64,000 nucleotides of DNA from NCEH01 sp043195125 (GTDB taxonomy: Bacteria; Pseudomonadota; Alphaproteobacteria; Rhizobiales; Xanthobacteraceae), in the NCBI RefSeq assembly GCF_043195125.1, contig NZ_JBAFWR010000006.1. The stretch is one strand, 5' to 3'. Under the pieces are notes generated by a model. The model searched no databases, was not told the DNA's origin, and saw only the letters and a program-made list of their open reading frames with translations. Below, one piece after another: positions 24,283 through 32,042 of this stretch. The first letter of the stretch is position 1. Each line of letters opens with the position of its first letter. A program made the position numbers and the translations under genes.

Positions 24283-26862
24283 TCAGCGCCGCAGCCGCGC
24301 GGCGATGCCCAGGGCCTTGGCGAGTTCCAGCACCAGCATCATGGCGATCGCCGCGGCGAAGGCGATGCCGACCCCGGCGAGGCCCACGTGGCCGAACCGG
24401 AACAGCGCGGCCGCCGGCGGCACGTCGAGCACGATCACCAGCATGACCGCCGCCAGGCCCATCACCGCAACCAGAGCGGAATTGGGCCGGGTCAGCGCCG
24501 TCAGCAGCGAGGAGCTGAAGGAGCGGTCCACGACGATCAGCCCGACGCTGGCGAGAATGAGGGTGAGGAAGGCGCGCCCGCGCACCACATCCGGCGGCAA
24601 TTCGGCATACAGGGATAGCACATAGACGCCGCCCGCGGCGGCAAAGGCAGCGAGCCCCTGGATCACGCTCCAGGCCATCAGCGCGGGCGGCAGAAGGGCG
24701 TCAGTGGCCTTGCGCGGCGGGCGCTGCATCAGGTCCGGCTCCTCCGGCTCGGCCTCGAAGGCGATGGAGCAGACCGGGTCGATCACCATTTCCAGGAACG
24801 CGATATGCAGTGGCCCGAGCAGCGGCGGCAGGCCGAGCGCGAGCGGCAGGAAGGCGAGCCCGGCGATCGGCACATGCATGGCGAGCACATAGCCCATGGC
24901 CTTGCGCAGATTGTCGAACGTGCGCCGGCCGAGGCGGATGGTGCGCACGATGGAATTGAAATCGTCGTCCAGCAGCACCATCGCCGCCGCCTCGCGGGCG
25001 ACGTCCGTGCCGCGTCCGCCCATGGCGATGCCGATATGGGCCGACTTGAGGGCGGGCGCGTCGTTCACCCCGTCGCCGGTCATGGCGACAATGGCGCCCT
25101 GCGCCTTCAAGGCCTCGACGATCTTCAACTTCTGCTCCGGCACGATGCGCGCGAACACCGCCGCTTGCGCCACCGCCGTTGCGAAGGCCTGCGGATCGAG
25201 CGCGGCGAGCTCCCGCCCAGTGAGCACCGGCTCTGCCTCGAGCCCGGCGGCACGCGCGATGGCGGCGGCGGTGGCGGGATGATCGCCCGTGACCATGGCG
25301 ATGCGGATGCCGGCGGCGCGGCATTCGCCCACCGCCTCCCGCACGCCGGGCCGCAGCGGATCGGCAAGCGCGATCAGGCCCCGGAAGGCGAGGTCCTGCC
25401 CCTCCAGGCGAGGGTCCGCCGCTTCGCGCAATTCGCCTTCGGCAAGGCCGAGCACCCGCAGACCGCGTCCCGCCATGTCGGCGGCGGCGGCTAGCGCCTG
25501 CTGGGCTTTTCCGGGAGGCAGGCGGCAGAGGCGCACGATGGCCTCCGGCGCGCCCTTGGCGGCGAGGCGAGGCGTCTCGTCGGCCATGCCCCAGGCCCGC
25601 GCCATGGCGGGGAGATCGTCGCGCAGATCAAAATCGCAGACCGCCACGGGCGGCCATGGCGGCGTGCTCCCGGCGCGGGCGGCGAGGTCGTGGAAGGCGC
25701 GCTCCATGGGGTCGAAGGTGCGGTCGCGGCTGGAGTGCGCCGCAAGCAGCGCGAGGTGCGCCGCCTCGGGCGCGAGGGCCGTGTCTGCGTCCGAAAGATC
25801 CACCGGCGCGCCTTCGGCGTCGCGCAGCTCCACCACGGTCATGCGGTTCTGGGTGAGCGTGCCGGTCTTGTCTGTGCACAGCACGGTCGCGGCGCCGAGC
25901 GCCTCGATTGCCGCCGCGCGCCGCGTCAGCACGCGGGCCTTGGCGATGCGGATCGCGCCCATGACGGTGAAGACCGTGAGAATAAGCGGAAATTCCTCCG
26001 GCAGCATGGCCATGGCGAGCGCGATGCCGCCCAGCGTCGCGCTGGTCCAATCGTTGCCTGCAAGCCCGTAGAGCACGGCGGCGAGAATGCTGATGGAGAT
26101 GCCAGCCACGGCGAACAGGCGCACCAGCCGCCGGGTTTGCGCGCGCAGGCGCGGGGGTTCGCGCTCAATGGTGCCGAGGCTCTGGCCGATGCGGCCGAGT
26201 TCGGTCTTTCGGCCGATGCCGACCACGATGCCCCGCCCTTGCCCGCGCACCACCAGTGTGCCGGAGAAAGCCGCGCTGCGGTCGTCCGTATCCGCATGGA
26301 GTTCGCCGCGCCCGGCGATCTCGCCGGCGGAGGCGGAGGCCTTCGGCACCGGCACCGATTCGCCGGTGAGCAGGGATTCGTCGATTTCCAGCGCGGCGGT
26401 GGCGATCAGCAGGGCATCGGCCGCCACCCGGTCGCCCTCGGCGATGACGATCAGATCGCCGCGCACCACCTCGCGCCCGGGAATACGCTTCTGCACGCCG
26501 TCGCGGATCACCAAGGCGCGCGGGCTGGAGAGGTCGCGCAGGGCCTCGAGGGCGCGTTCGGTGCGCAATTCCTGCACCACCGCGATCAGCACGGACAGCG
26601 TGGCGAAGCCGAACAGGATCACCGCCTCGGTCGGATCGCCGACCACGAAATACAGTAGGCCCGCCGCCAGCAGCAGCGCGAACATGGGTTCGCGGATGGT
26701 GTCGAGAATGATCTTCAGCGGCGAGCGATGCTCGCCCGCTGGCAGTTCATTGGGCCCGTCGCGGCGCAGGCGCGCGGCCGCTTCCGCGTCCGTGAGGCCG
26801 TTCTCCAGCTCCGGCGGGGCGGGGCCGGTCTGGTCCTGGAGTTTTCCGGCAGACTGTGGCAT
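24283..26862 (-). CDS. Cation-translocating P-type ATPase (P2-like)
   Basis: The 859-residue membrane pump has the N-terminal cation-ATPase domain, the actuator loop (DESLLTGESVP), the phosphorylation site CTDKTGTLT with the aspartate near residue 330, and the hinge MTGDGVNDAPALKSAHIG, plus about ten membrane helices. The fourth helix carries MLPEEFPLILT, where Ca2+ pumps have PEGLP, and the sixth carries FLEMVIDP. The transported ion is therefore not safely called; there is no heavy-metal domain. ATG 26862 follows GAGG at suitable spacing. It is divergent from the deformylase-like gene, with an FNR/FixK-like box in between. Confidence 0.92.
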   Translation of the reverse strand: MPQSAGKLQDQTGPAPPELENGLTDAEAAARLRRDGPNELPAGEHRSPLKIILDTIREPMFALLLAAGLLYFVVGDPTEAVILFGFATLSVLIAVVQELRTERALEALRDLSSPRALVIRDGVQKRIPGREVVRGDLIVIAEGDRVAADALLIATAALEIDESLLTGESVPVPKASASAGEIAGRGELHADTDDRSAAFSGTLVVRGQGRGIVVGIGRKTELGRIGQSLGTIEREPPRLRAQTRRLVRLFAVAGISISILAAVLYGLAGNDWTSATLGGIALAMAMLPEEFPLILTVFTVMGAIRIAKARVLTRRAAAIEALGAATVLCTDKTGTLTQNRMTVVELRDAEGAPVDLSDADTALAPEAAHLALLAAHSSRDRTFDPMERAFHDLAARAGSTPPWPPVAVCDFDLRDDLPAMARAWGMADETPRLAAKGAPEAIVRLCRLPPGKAQQALAAAADMAGRGLRVLGLAEGELREAADPRLEGQDLAFRGLIALADPLRPGVREAVGECRAAGIRIAMVTGDHPATAAAIARAAGLEAEPVLTGRELAALDPQAFATAVAQAAVFARIVPEQKLKIVEALKAQGAIVAMTGDGVNDAPALKSAHIGIAMGGRGTDVAREAAAMVLLDDDFNSIVRTIRLGRRTFDNLRKAMGYVLAMHVPIAGLAFLPLALGLPPLLGPLHIAFLEMVIDPVCSIAFEAEPEEPDLMQRPPRKATDALLPPALMAWSVIQGLAAFAAAGGVYVLSLYAELPPDVVRGRAFLTLILASVGLIVVDRSFSSSLLTALTRPNSALVAVMGLAAVMLVIVLDVPPAAALFRFGHVGLAGVGIAFAAAIAMMLVLELAKALGIAARLRR

Positions 26863-26979
26863 CGCCCCTATCCTCATCGAAGGTCGGGCCCCGGGAAAGA
26901 GTCTTGAAAGGCAGCCTGCAAGACATGGGCGCGGCACGTCCTTCTGCCGGGAGGGTAGGCGCGCACCGGGGCGGCGCGA

Positions 26980-26993
26980 TTGATGCAGCGCAA
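26980..26993. promoter_or_regulatory. FNR/FixK-like box between the P-type ATPase and deformylase-like genes
   Basis: TTGAT-GCAG-CGCAA matches the FNR consensus at 8 of 10 positions and is a common FixK-type form (TTG-N8-CAA). It sits between divergent genes, 100 bp before the deformylase-like ATG and 118 bp before the ATPase ATG, so it could serve either or both. Confidence 0.55.
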
Positions 26994-27092
26994 GCGGGAT
27001 GAATTTCCCTAACGGAATGATGCCGGGCTACGACGCTACATGGATGCCCTGGACGGCGCGGCCCGTTATGAAGGCGGGACGGAGGAGCAGGC

Positions 27093-27602
27093 ATGGCGGT
27101 GTGTGAGATCGTTCGGTTTCCAGATCCGAGGCTGCGGCAGGCGGCGGCCGAGGTGACTCAGTTCGATGCGGCCCTCGCGGCCCTGTCGCAGGATCTGCGC
27201 GACACCATGAAGGCGGCACCTGGGATCGGGATCACCGCGCCCCACGTCGGCGTGCCGCTGCGGCTGGTGGTGCTGGACCTTCCGGAGGAGGGGCACACGC
27301 GGATCTACGTTAATCCGCGCGTCAGCTGGTCCTCGCCCGAGCTCGGACGCCACCCCGAGGGCAGCGTCTCCATGCCGGGCGTGGTCGACGAGGTGGAGCG
27401 CCCGGCGCGGGTTCGCGTGCAATATCAGGACCTTGAGGGAACGCCCCAGGAAGTGGAGGCGGACGGGCTGCTGGCCGTGTGCTTGCAGCACGAGATCGAC
27501 CAGCTGGACGGCATCTTCTGGCTTCAGAAGCTCTCGCGGCTGCGGCGCGAGCGGGTGGTGAAGCGGTTCGAGAAGCTTGCGCGTGCCGCGTCCAGCGCCT
27601 GA
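27093..27602 (+). CDS. Peptide deformylase-like protein lacking metal-ligand residues
   Basis: The 169-residue protein aligns along its whole length with peptide deformylase, which removes the formyl group from new proteins using a Cys-His-His-bound metal. All three signature motifs are altered. Motif I (usually GxGLAAxQ) reads GIGITAPH at 44-51, motif II (EGCLS) reads EGSVS at 89-93 so serine 91 replaces the cysteine ligand, and motif III (HExDH) reads HEIDQ at 133-137 so glutamine replaces the second histidine. The catalytic glutamate remains. It is unlikely to be the housekeeping enzyme and may have another role; a full-length, undamaged frame argues against a pseudogene. The FNR-like box upstream suggests low-oxygen expression. 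Confidence 0.88.
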   Translation: MAVCEIVRFPDPRLRQAAAEVTQFDAALAALSQDLRDTMKAAPGIGITAPHVGVPLRLVVLDLPEEGHTRIYVNPRVSWSSPELGRHPEGSVSMPGVVDEVERPARVRVQYQDLEGTPQEVEADGLLAVCLQHEIDQLDGIFWLQKLSRLRRERVVKRFEKLARAASSA

Positions 27603-27716
27603 GCGGCGCTGCCCGCCTCCGGGAAATCCCGGATTGCGGTTCTGCCGGGGCGCGGCTAAGCCCTTGGCTTATCAGGCACATGGCGCGATCGCCGGTGCGC
27701 GCGGAGGAGGGCGGCC

Positions 27717-28205
27717 ATGGCCGAGGAGACGGCGCGCGAGCGTATCGTCAGCGGCGAGAGCGAGCAGATGATCGCCCGCCGCGCGGAAGCAACCCGCGCC
27801 ATCATGGCCGAAACCGGCATCGACGAGGCGATGATCCGCAGCCTCGTCTTCACGTTCTACGACCGGGTGCGGGGCGACGCGCTGATCGGCCCGATCTTCG
27901 AGGAGCGGGTCGTCGACTGGGGCGATCATCTTGAAAAGCTTTGTCTTTTCTGGTCGTCCGTGGCGCTCATGACGGGCCGCTACCACGGCCAGCCCATGCC
28001 GCGCCATTTGCCCCTGCCGATTTCCGGCGTCCATTTCGACCGCTGGCTGGACCTGTTCGAGGCGACCGCACGGGAGCTGTGCCCGCCGGCTGCTGCGACG
28101 CATTTCATCATCCGCGCCCGCCGCATCGCCGACAGCCTGGAATTGGGAATCGCCTCGAAAAACAATCAGATAGCTTCGCCTCGCCGGCGCCCGGCGCTGT
28201 CCTGA
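27717..28205 (+). CDS. Group III truncated haemoglobin
   Basis: The 162-residue protein matches the group III (Ctb/trHbP-type) truncated globin family. A helix with LVFTFYDRVRGDALIGPIFEER leads to the core WGDHLEKLCLFWSSVALMTGRYHGQPM, and the haem-contact region LPISGVHFDRWLDLF supplies the proximal histidine. The N-terminal 35 and C-terminal 20 residues extend beyond the usual domain. Such proteins bind oxygen and nitric oxide in the cytoplasm. It follows the deformylase-like gene by 114 bp in a block with FNR/FixK-like sites, which fits a low-oxygen role. GAGG precedes the ATG closely. Confidence 0.9.
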   Translation: MAEETARERIVSGESEQMIARRAEATRAIMAETGIDEAMIRSLVFTFYDRVRGDALIGPIFEERVVDWGDHLEKLCLFWSSVALMTGRYHGQPMPRHLPLPISGVHFDRWLDLFEATARELCPPAAATHFIIRARRIADSLELGIASKNNQIASPRRRPALS

Positions 28206-28214
28206 AGGGCGGCC

Positions 28215-28760
28215 TCAAGGTTCCAGTGTGGCGAGCAACTGGCCCAGCAGCACCAGCCCCTGGGGCCACAGGCCCAGCTTGGCGTCGGAGCCGATATGGC
28301 CCAGCGCACCGACGTCCGCGACCTGCGATCCCCAGGCTTGCGCGAACGTGCGCGCCCGCTCCAGCGACACGTGTGGATCGTTCCGGCTGGCCGCGACGAG
28401 CGAGGGAAAAGGCAGCGGCTTCAAGATCATAGGCGCGAATCCGGACCGCTCGGCGGCGGTCGGGCTGTCGCGGTCGGAGGGGGCGACGAGGAGGGCGCCG
28501 GCGACCTTTGCGGCCGGTTCCTCATGGGCCCATTTCATCACCAGGGAGGTGCCGAGGCTGTGGGCGACCAGCACGGCCGGCTTGCGGCAGAGGGCGACCT
28601 GTTCCGACAGGCGGGCCGCCCAATCGGCATAGACCGGCCGCAGCCACTCGTCCTGCTCCACCCGGCGCAGGGCGGGAAAGGCTTGCTGCCATTGGGTTTG
28701 CCAGTGGTCCGGCCCGGCATTGGCCCAGCCGGGCAGGATCAGGATGTCGAAATCGTCCAT
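28215..28760 (-). CDS. RBBP9/YdeN-type alpha/beta hydrolase
   Basis: The 181-residue protein matches the small serine hydrolase family RBBP9/YdeN. It starts with ILILPGWANAGPDHWQTQW, has the nucleophile elbow AHSLGTS (serine near residue 70), VAPSDRDS in the lid region, and ASRNDPHVSLERA with the acid plus a C-terminal GHIGSDAKLG histidine. It is cytoplasmic, and the substrate is unknown. An ATG at 28772, four codons upstream and better placed behind GAAGG, is an alternative start. It is convergent with the haemoglobin gene, with about 10 bp between the stops. Confidence 0.9.
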   Translation of the reverse strand: MDDFDILILPGWANAGPDHWQTQWQQAFPALRRVEQDEWLRPVYADWAARLSEQVALCRKPAVLVAHSLGTSLVMKWAHEEPAAKVAGALLVAPSDRDSPTAAERSGFAPMILKPLPFPSLVAASRNDPHVSLERARTFAQAWGSQVADVGALGHIGSDAKLGLWPQGLVLLGQLLATLEP

Positions 28761-28977
28761 GGTGCGGAGCATGCGCCTGCCTTCGTCGCTTGCGCGCCCG
28801 CGGGCGAACGCGCCGATGCCAGATCGCCGAATTTCATGCCGGCTGCGCGGACGAACATCACCGCGAAAGGCGATCTCGGCCCTTGTTCGTCCTCTTCCGT
28901 GGAGATTCGGTCGAACTTCGGCGCGCCGACAGGATCGCCGGGCTTTGACGTGGATTTCGCCGCGATTTCCGCGAAAT

Positions 28978-29520
28978 TCAGCGAATGAACTGGTCGATAT
29001 AGTCGGCCCCGAGGCCATTGCCGGCATAATGGGCGCGGCACTTGTCGATCCGGGTGAAAACATCGTCGAAGCCGGTCACATTGCCGTCCGGGTCCACATA
29101 GATCATCGCGCCGTTCACCTGGAACAGGGTGATCATCTCTTCCACATGGGGATCGACAACGAGGGTGTGGGTCTCGCCCGGCGCCTCATAGACATATCCG
29201 CCTTCGGTGGCGATCCAATCGTGTTCGAGATAGCGCCAGGAGCCCTTGATGACATAGCCGTGCACCGGCAGCGGGTGGCGGTGGCGGGACAGCACGCCGG
29301 CCTTGCGCACCTTCAGCAGGTTCATCCAATAGCCGCTGGAGGCGGAAAGCAGCAGCGGGCGGAACCACACATTCTCCTCCAGCGGCACCCACACGCGCTC
29401 ATCTGTGGGAATGGCGTTCGGCACCACCAGTTCGGGGCGCGCCTCGGCCGGCTGGGGCTTGCGATAGGGCTGCCACTTCTCGTCGATGGGGGCGGCGGGG
29501 CGATGCTGAGGCTGGGTCAT
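28978..29520 (-). CDS. Cupin of the 2,4'-dihydroxyacetophenone dioxygenase family
   Basis: The 180-residue protein has the cupin core. The first motif is LSRHRHPLPVHGYVIKGSWRY with several possible iron-ligand histidines, the second APGETHTLVV with a further histidine. Members of the named family cleave a C-C bond next to an alpha-hydroxyketone; for most relatives the true substrate is unknown. The gene lies 198 bp after the split transketolase genes on the same strand with one palindrome between, and may be the last gene of that unit, which acts on ketols. GGGAGG precedes ATG 29520. Iron dependence is inferred from the family only. Confidence 0.85.
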   Translation of the reverse strand: MTQPQHRPAAPIDEKWQPYRKPQPAEARPELVVPNAIPTDERVWVPLEENVWFRPLLLSASSGYWMNLLKVRKAGVLSRHRHPLPVHGYVIKGSWRYLEHDWIATEGGYVYEAPGETHTLVVDPHVEEMITLFQVNGAMIYVDPDGNVTGFDDVFTRIDKCRAHYAGNGLGADYIDQFIR

Positions 29521-29672
29521 TCTTCGGTTTCCTCCCGTTACGGGCGATCGCGGTTGTCCGCTTGCCGGCATGGTAGCAAAGACGTGGACGGCGTGCTGTG
29601 CGCTGCGGTGGAGGCCGGGGCGCGAGATATGCCTTGGCGTGTGTCGGCTGGTGTTCGTGGCCCCCTCACCCC

Positions 29673-29700
29673 GACCCTCTCCCCGGCAGGGAGAGGGGGC
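29673..29700. repeat. Variant copy of the dispersed palindrome
   Basis: GACCCTCTCCCCGG followed by CAGGGAGAGGGGGC forms an imperfect inverted repeat between the transketolase C-subunit gene and the cupin gene. It is preceded by CCCCCTCACC, an arrangement shared with the copy at 31.76 kb. Confidence 0.65.
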
Positions 29701-29717
29701 GTTGCGGAGATCCCACT

Positions 29718-30725
29718 TCAGCCCTTGGCACCACCGATGGCGTTCAGCACCACGTGCTCGATGCCGGCGGCGTCGAGCTTGTAATGGGCATAGAGATGGG
29801 TCGGCGGGGCAATCAGGCTGTATTCGTCATGGATGCCGTGGCGGATCAGTTTTACGCCCGCGCCAACTTCCGTGAGCACTTCGGCCACCGCGCTGCCGAG
29901 GCCGCCGAGCACATTGTGCTCCTCGGCCGTCATCAGCACCTTGGAGCGCGCGGCCGCCTTCAGGATCGCCGCCTTGTCGATGGGCTTGATGGTGGGCATG
30001 TCGATGACCCCCACCGAGCGGCCCGCCGCGTTCAGCTTGCGCGCCGCCTCAAGCGCCGAATGCACCGGCAGGCCGCAGGCGATGATGGTTATCTCATCGC
30101 CCGCGAAATGCTCGATGGCCTTGCCGAATACGAAGGTGACATCCGGCCCGTAGACATCCGGCTCGCGGCCGCGGCCGATGCGGAAATAGATCGGCTCGGG
30201 ATAGTGCGCCGAGGCCTTGATGGCGGCGGCGAGCTGCGGGCCGTCGGCGGGCGAGACCACGGTGAGATCCGCGATCGCGCGCATGGTGGAAATGTCCTCG
30301 GTCGCGTGGTGCGAGGTGCCGTAGAAGCCGAGCGAAATGCCCGTGTGGTGGCCGATGAGCCGCACCGGCTGGCCGCAATAGGCGACATCCATGCGGATCT
30401 GCTCGCAGCACAGAAGCCCGAGGAAGGAGGCGAAGGTCGCCACATAGGGCTTGAGCCCGGTGGTGGCGAGGCCCGCCGCCGCCGTCACCATGTTCTGCTC
30501 GGAAATGCCGAACTGGATGTAGCGGTCGGGATAGCGCTGCGCGAACTTGGCGAGGCCGTTGGAATATTGCAGGTCGGCGGAGCCGGCCACCACGGGCTCG
30601 CCGGCTTCGGCCAGCGAGATCAGTGCATCCGACAGATAGCTGAGGCCGGGGGTCTTGGCGTTGATTTCCCGGTATTGCCAGGAATTGGGCGAGAGCGGGC
30701 GATTGGGGGACAGGGTTTCGCTCAT
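29718..30725 (-). CDS. Transketolase, C-terminal (pyrimidine-binding) subunit
   Basis: The 335-residue protein is the second half of a two-gene transketolase. It has the pyrimidine-binding domain (FGISEQNMVTAAAGLATTG, with the catalytic glutamate near residue 76; GHHTGISLGFYGTSHHATED) and the C-terminal domain (EEHNVLGGLGSAVAEVL). With the N-terminal subunit, whose stop lies 3 bp upstream, it would transfer a two-carbon ketol group between sugars or small aldehydes using thiamine diphosphate. Split transketolases in catabolic clusters often act on unusual ketoses. The promoter is the one before the N subunit, with a GntR-type operator at 31724. Confidence 0.93.
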   Translation of the reverse strand: MSETLSPNRPLSPNSWQYREINAKTPGLSYLSDALISLAEAGEPVVAGSADLQYSNGLAKFAQRYPDRYIQFGISEQNMVTAAAGLATTGLKPYVATFASFLGLLCCEQIRMDVAYCGQPVRLIGHHTGISLGFYGTSHHATEDISTMRAIADLTVVSPADGPQLAAAIKASAHYPEPIYFRIGRGREPDVYGPDVTFVFGKAIEHFAGDEITIIACGLPVHSALEAARKLNAAGRSVGVIDMPTIKPIDKAAILKAAARSKVLMTAEEHNVLGGLGSAVAEVLTEVGAGVKLIRHGIHDEYSLIAPPTHLYAHYKLDAAGIEHVVLNAIGGAKG

Positions 30726-30728
30726 GGT

Positions 30729-31622
30729 TCAGATGTCCCTGTTCATGATTTCTTCGACCGCGATCTTCGCGTCGGAGGGATCGAGATAGCCGAGGTGCCA
30801 GCCGGGCTCGGTTTCCATGTAGGAGACGCCCTTGCCCTTCACGGTGCGGGCGATGATGCAGCAGGGCTTGGTGCGCCTTTCGTCCGCCTTCACCTGGCGC
30901 AGGAGCGTCGTCAACGCTTCGAGATTGTGCCCGTCGACGACGTGCACCTCCCAGCCGAAGGCGCGCCATTTCTCGTCCAGCGGCTCGATGCCCATGACAT
31001 CGTCCACGGCGCCGTCCAGCTGGAAGCCGTTGCGGTCGATGATGGCAACCAGTTTGGAGGCCTTGTGGTGGGCAGCGGAAAGGGCCGCTTCCCACACCTG
31101 GCCTTCCTGCATCTCGCCGTCGCCCAGCATGACGAACACGTTGAAATTAAGCTTCTGCATGCGCCCGCCGAGCGCCATGCCGAGGCCGGCGGAAAGGGCG
31201 TGGCCGATGGAGCCGGAGGAGAAATCGATGCCCGGCACCTTGCGCATGTCGGGATGGTCGCCGAGCGGGTTGCCGAGGCGGGTGTAATTGTCCAGCACCT
31301 CTTTCGCGATGTAGCCGAACTCGGCCAGGATCGGGAACAGGCCGACGGCGGCGTGGCCCTTGCCCATCAGGAAGCGGTCGCGATCCGGCCGGGTCGGATT
31401 GCCCTTCTCGATGTCCATGATGTCGTAATAGAGCGCCGCGAAAATCTCGGCGGCGCTGAAGACCGAGCTGTAATGGCCGACCTTGGCCACTTCGATCAGC
31501 CGGATGGTCTCCAGGCGCACGAAGCGCGCTTTTTCCCGCAGCATCGCGATGGTTTCCGGGGTGGGCCGGAAATTCGACGCGCGATGGTCGGGCGGTGAGG
31601 ATGGGCTTGCGGCCGCGCTCAT
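30729..31622 (-). CDS. Transketolase, N-terminal (TPP-binding) subunit
   Basis: The 297-residue protein carries the TPP-binding half of a split transketolase. KVGHYSSVFSAAEIFAALYYD begins the domain, KGHAAVGLFPILAEFG follows, and the metal/TPP motif reads GDGEMQEGQVWEAALSA through to DRNGFQLDG. ATG 31622 has GGGAG seven bases upstream; the open frame extends further but without support. It forms an operon with the C-terminal subunit (3-bp gap) and perhaps the cupin. The operator-like palindrome at 31724-31735, about 100 bp upstream, links it to the GntR regulator at 33.2 kb. Confidence 0.93.
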   Translation of the reverse strand: MSAAASPSSPPDHRASNFRPTPETIAMLREKARFVRLETIRLIEVAKVGHYSSVFSAAEIFAALYYDIMDIEKGNPTRPDRDRFLMGKGHAAVGLFPILAEFGYIAKEVLDNYTRLGNPLGDHPDMRKVPGIDFSSGSIGHALSAGLGMALGGRMQKLNFNVFVMLGDGEMQEGQVWEAALSAAHHKASKLVAIIDRNGFQLDGAVDDVMGIEPLDEKWRAFGWEVHVVDGHNLEALTTLLRQVKADERRTKPCCIIARTVKGKGVSYMETEPGWHLGYLDPSDAKIAVEEIMNRDI

Positions 31623-31723
31623 GTGGGCTCCCAAATGTTCCGGCCGCCTTCGCGGTGCGAGGGTGCGGGCGGCTTGATGCGGCGAAGCGGCGCTTTCGCG
31701 CTTCGTCCAGCTAGTCATAAAAT

Positions 31724-31735
31724 ATGATATATCCT
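31724..31735. promoter_or_regulatory. GntR-type operator, transketolase promoter
   Basis: ATGATATATCCT matches the palindrome ATGATATATCAT at 11 of 12 positions and is markedly AT-rich for this DNA. It sits about 100 bp before the transketolase N-subunit start. The 420-bp gap 31623-32042 contains this site, a paired palindrome and a second operator at 31940; I see no gene in it. Confidence 0.75.
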
Positions 31736-31760
31736 TGTGCAAGGAGATCCGGCGTTGCGC

Positions 31761-31872
31761 CCCTCACCCCGGCGCTCTCCCGGCGGGGAGAGGAGGGTCG
31801 TTTCCCGCACATGCCGCTCGTTACCTCTCCCCGCCGGGGAGAGGTCGCATGCCTGCGGGCGGGTGAGGGGGC
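31761..31872. repeat. Inverted pair of dispersed palindromes between divergent operators
   Basis: CCCTCACCCCGGCGCTCTCC with a following GGCGGGGAGAGG, and about 30 bp later CCTCTCCCCGCCGGGGAGAGG, ending in GGGTGAGGGG, form two palindromes in inverted order. The outer ends (CCCTCACCC and GGGTGAGGG) are also inverted repeats, so the whole 110-bp segment can fold as one large structure. Confidence 0.75.
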
Positions 31873-31939
31873 TCCGCCGAGCCTCAAGCGGCGGCCCTGC
31901 GGCGGTTTCTTCGGGCGGCGAATTGCAGGTCGCTCATAC

Positions 31940-31951
31940 ACGATATATCAT
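31940..31951. promoter_or_regulatory. GntR-type operator, GldA-like dehydrogenase promoter
   Basis: ACGATATATCAT matches ATGATATATCAT at 11 of 12 positions, about 90 bp before the start of the glycerol dehydrogenase-like gene. Similar AT-rich sites precede the transketolase, regulator and transporter genes. Confidence 0.75.
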
Positions 31952-32042
31952 ATTCTCATCCAAATGCGATTGCCGTGTTAAGGGCATTGGCAATCCTTCA
32001 AACTCACATCTGGCGCGGCCAACGCGCCGTCGAGGAAAAGCA

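Noticed and set aside
29598..31598. 666-residue open frame opposite the split transketolase genes
   Set aside because: The transketolase subunits are certain from their TPP motifs. The antisense frame is rich in H, G and R, as expected for a codon-position shadow.
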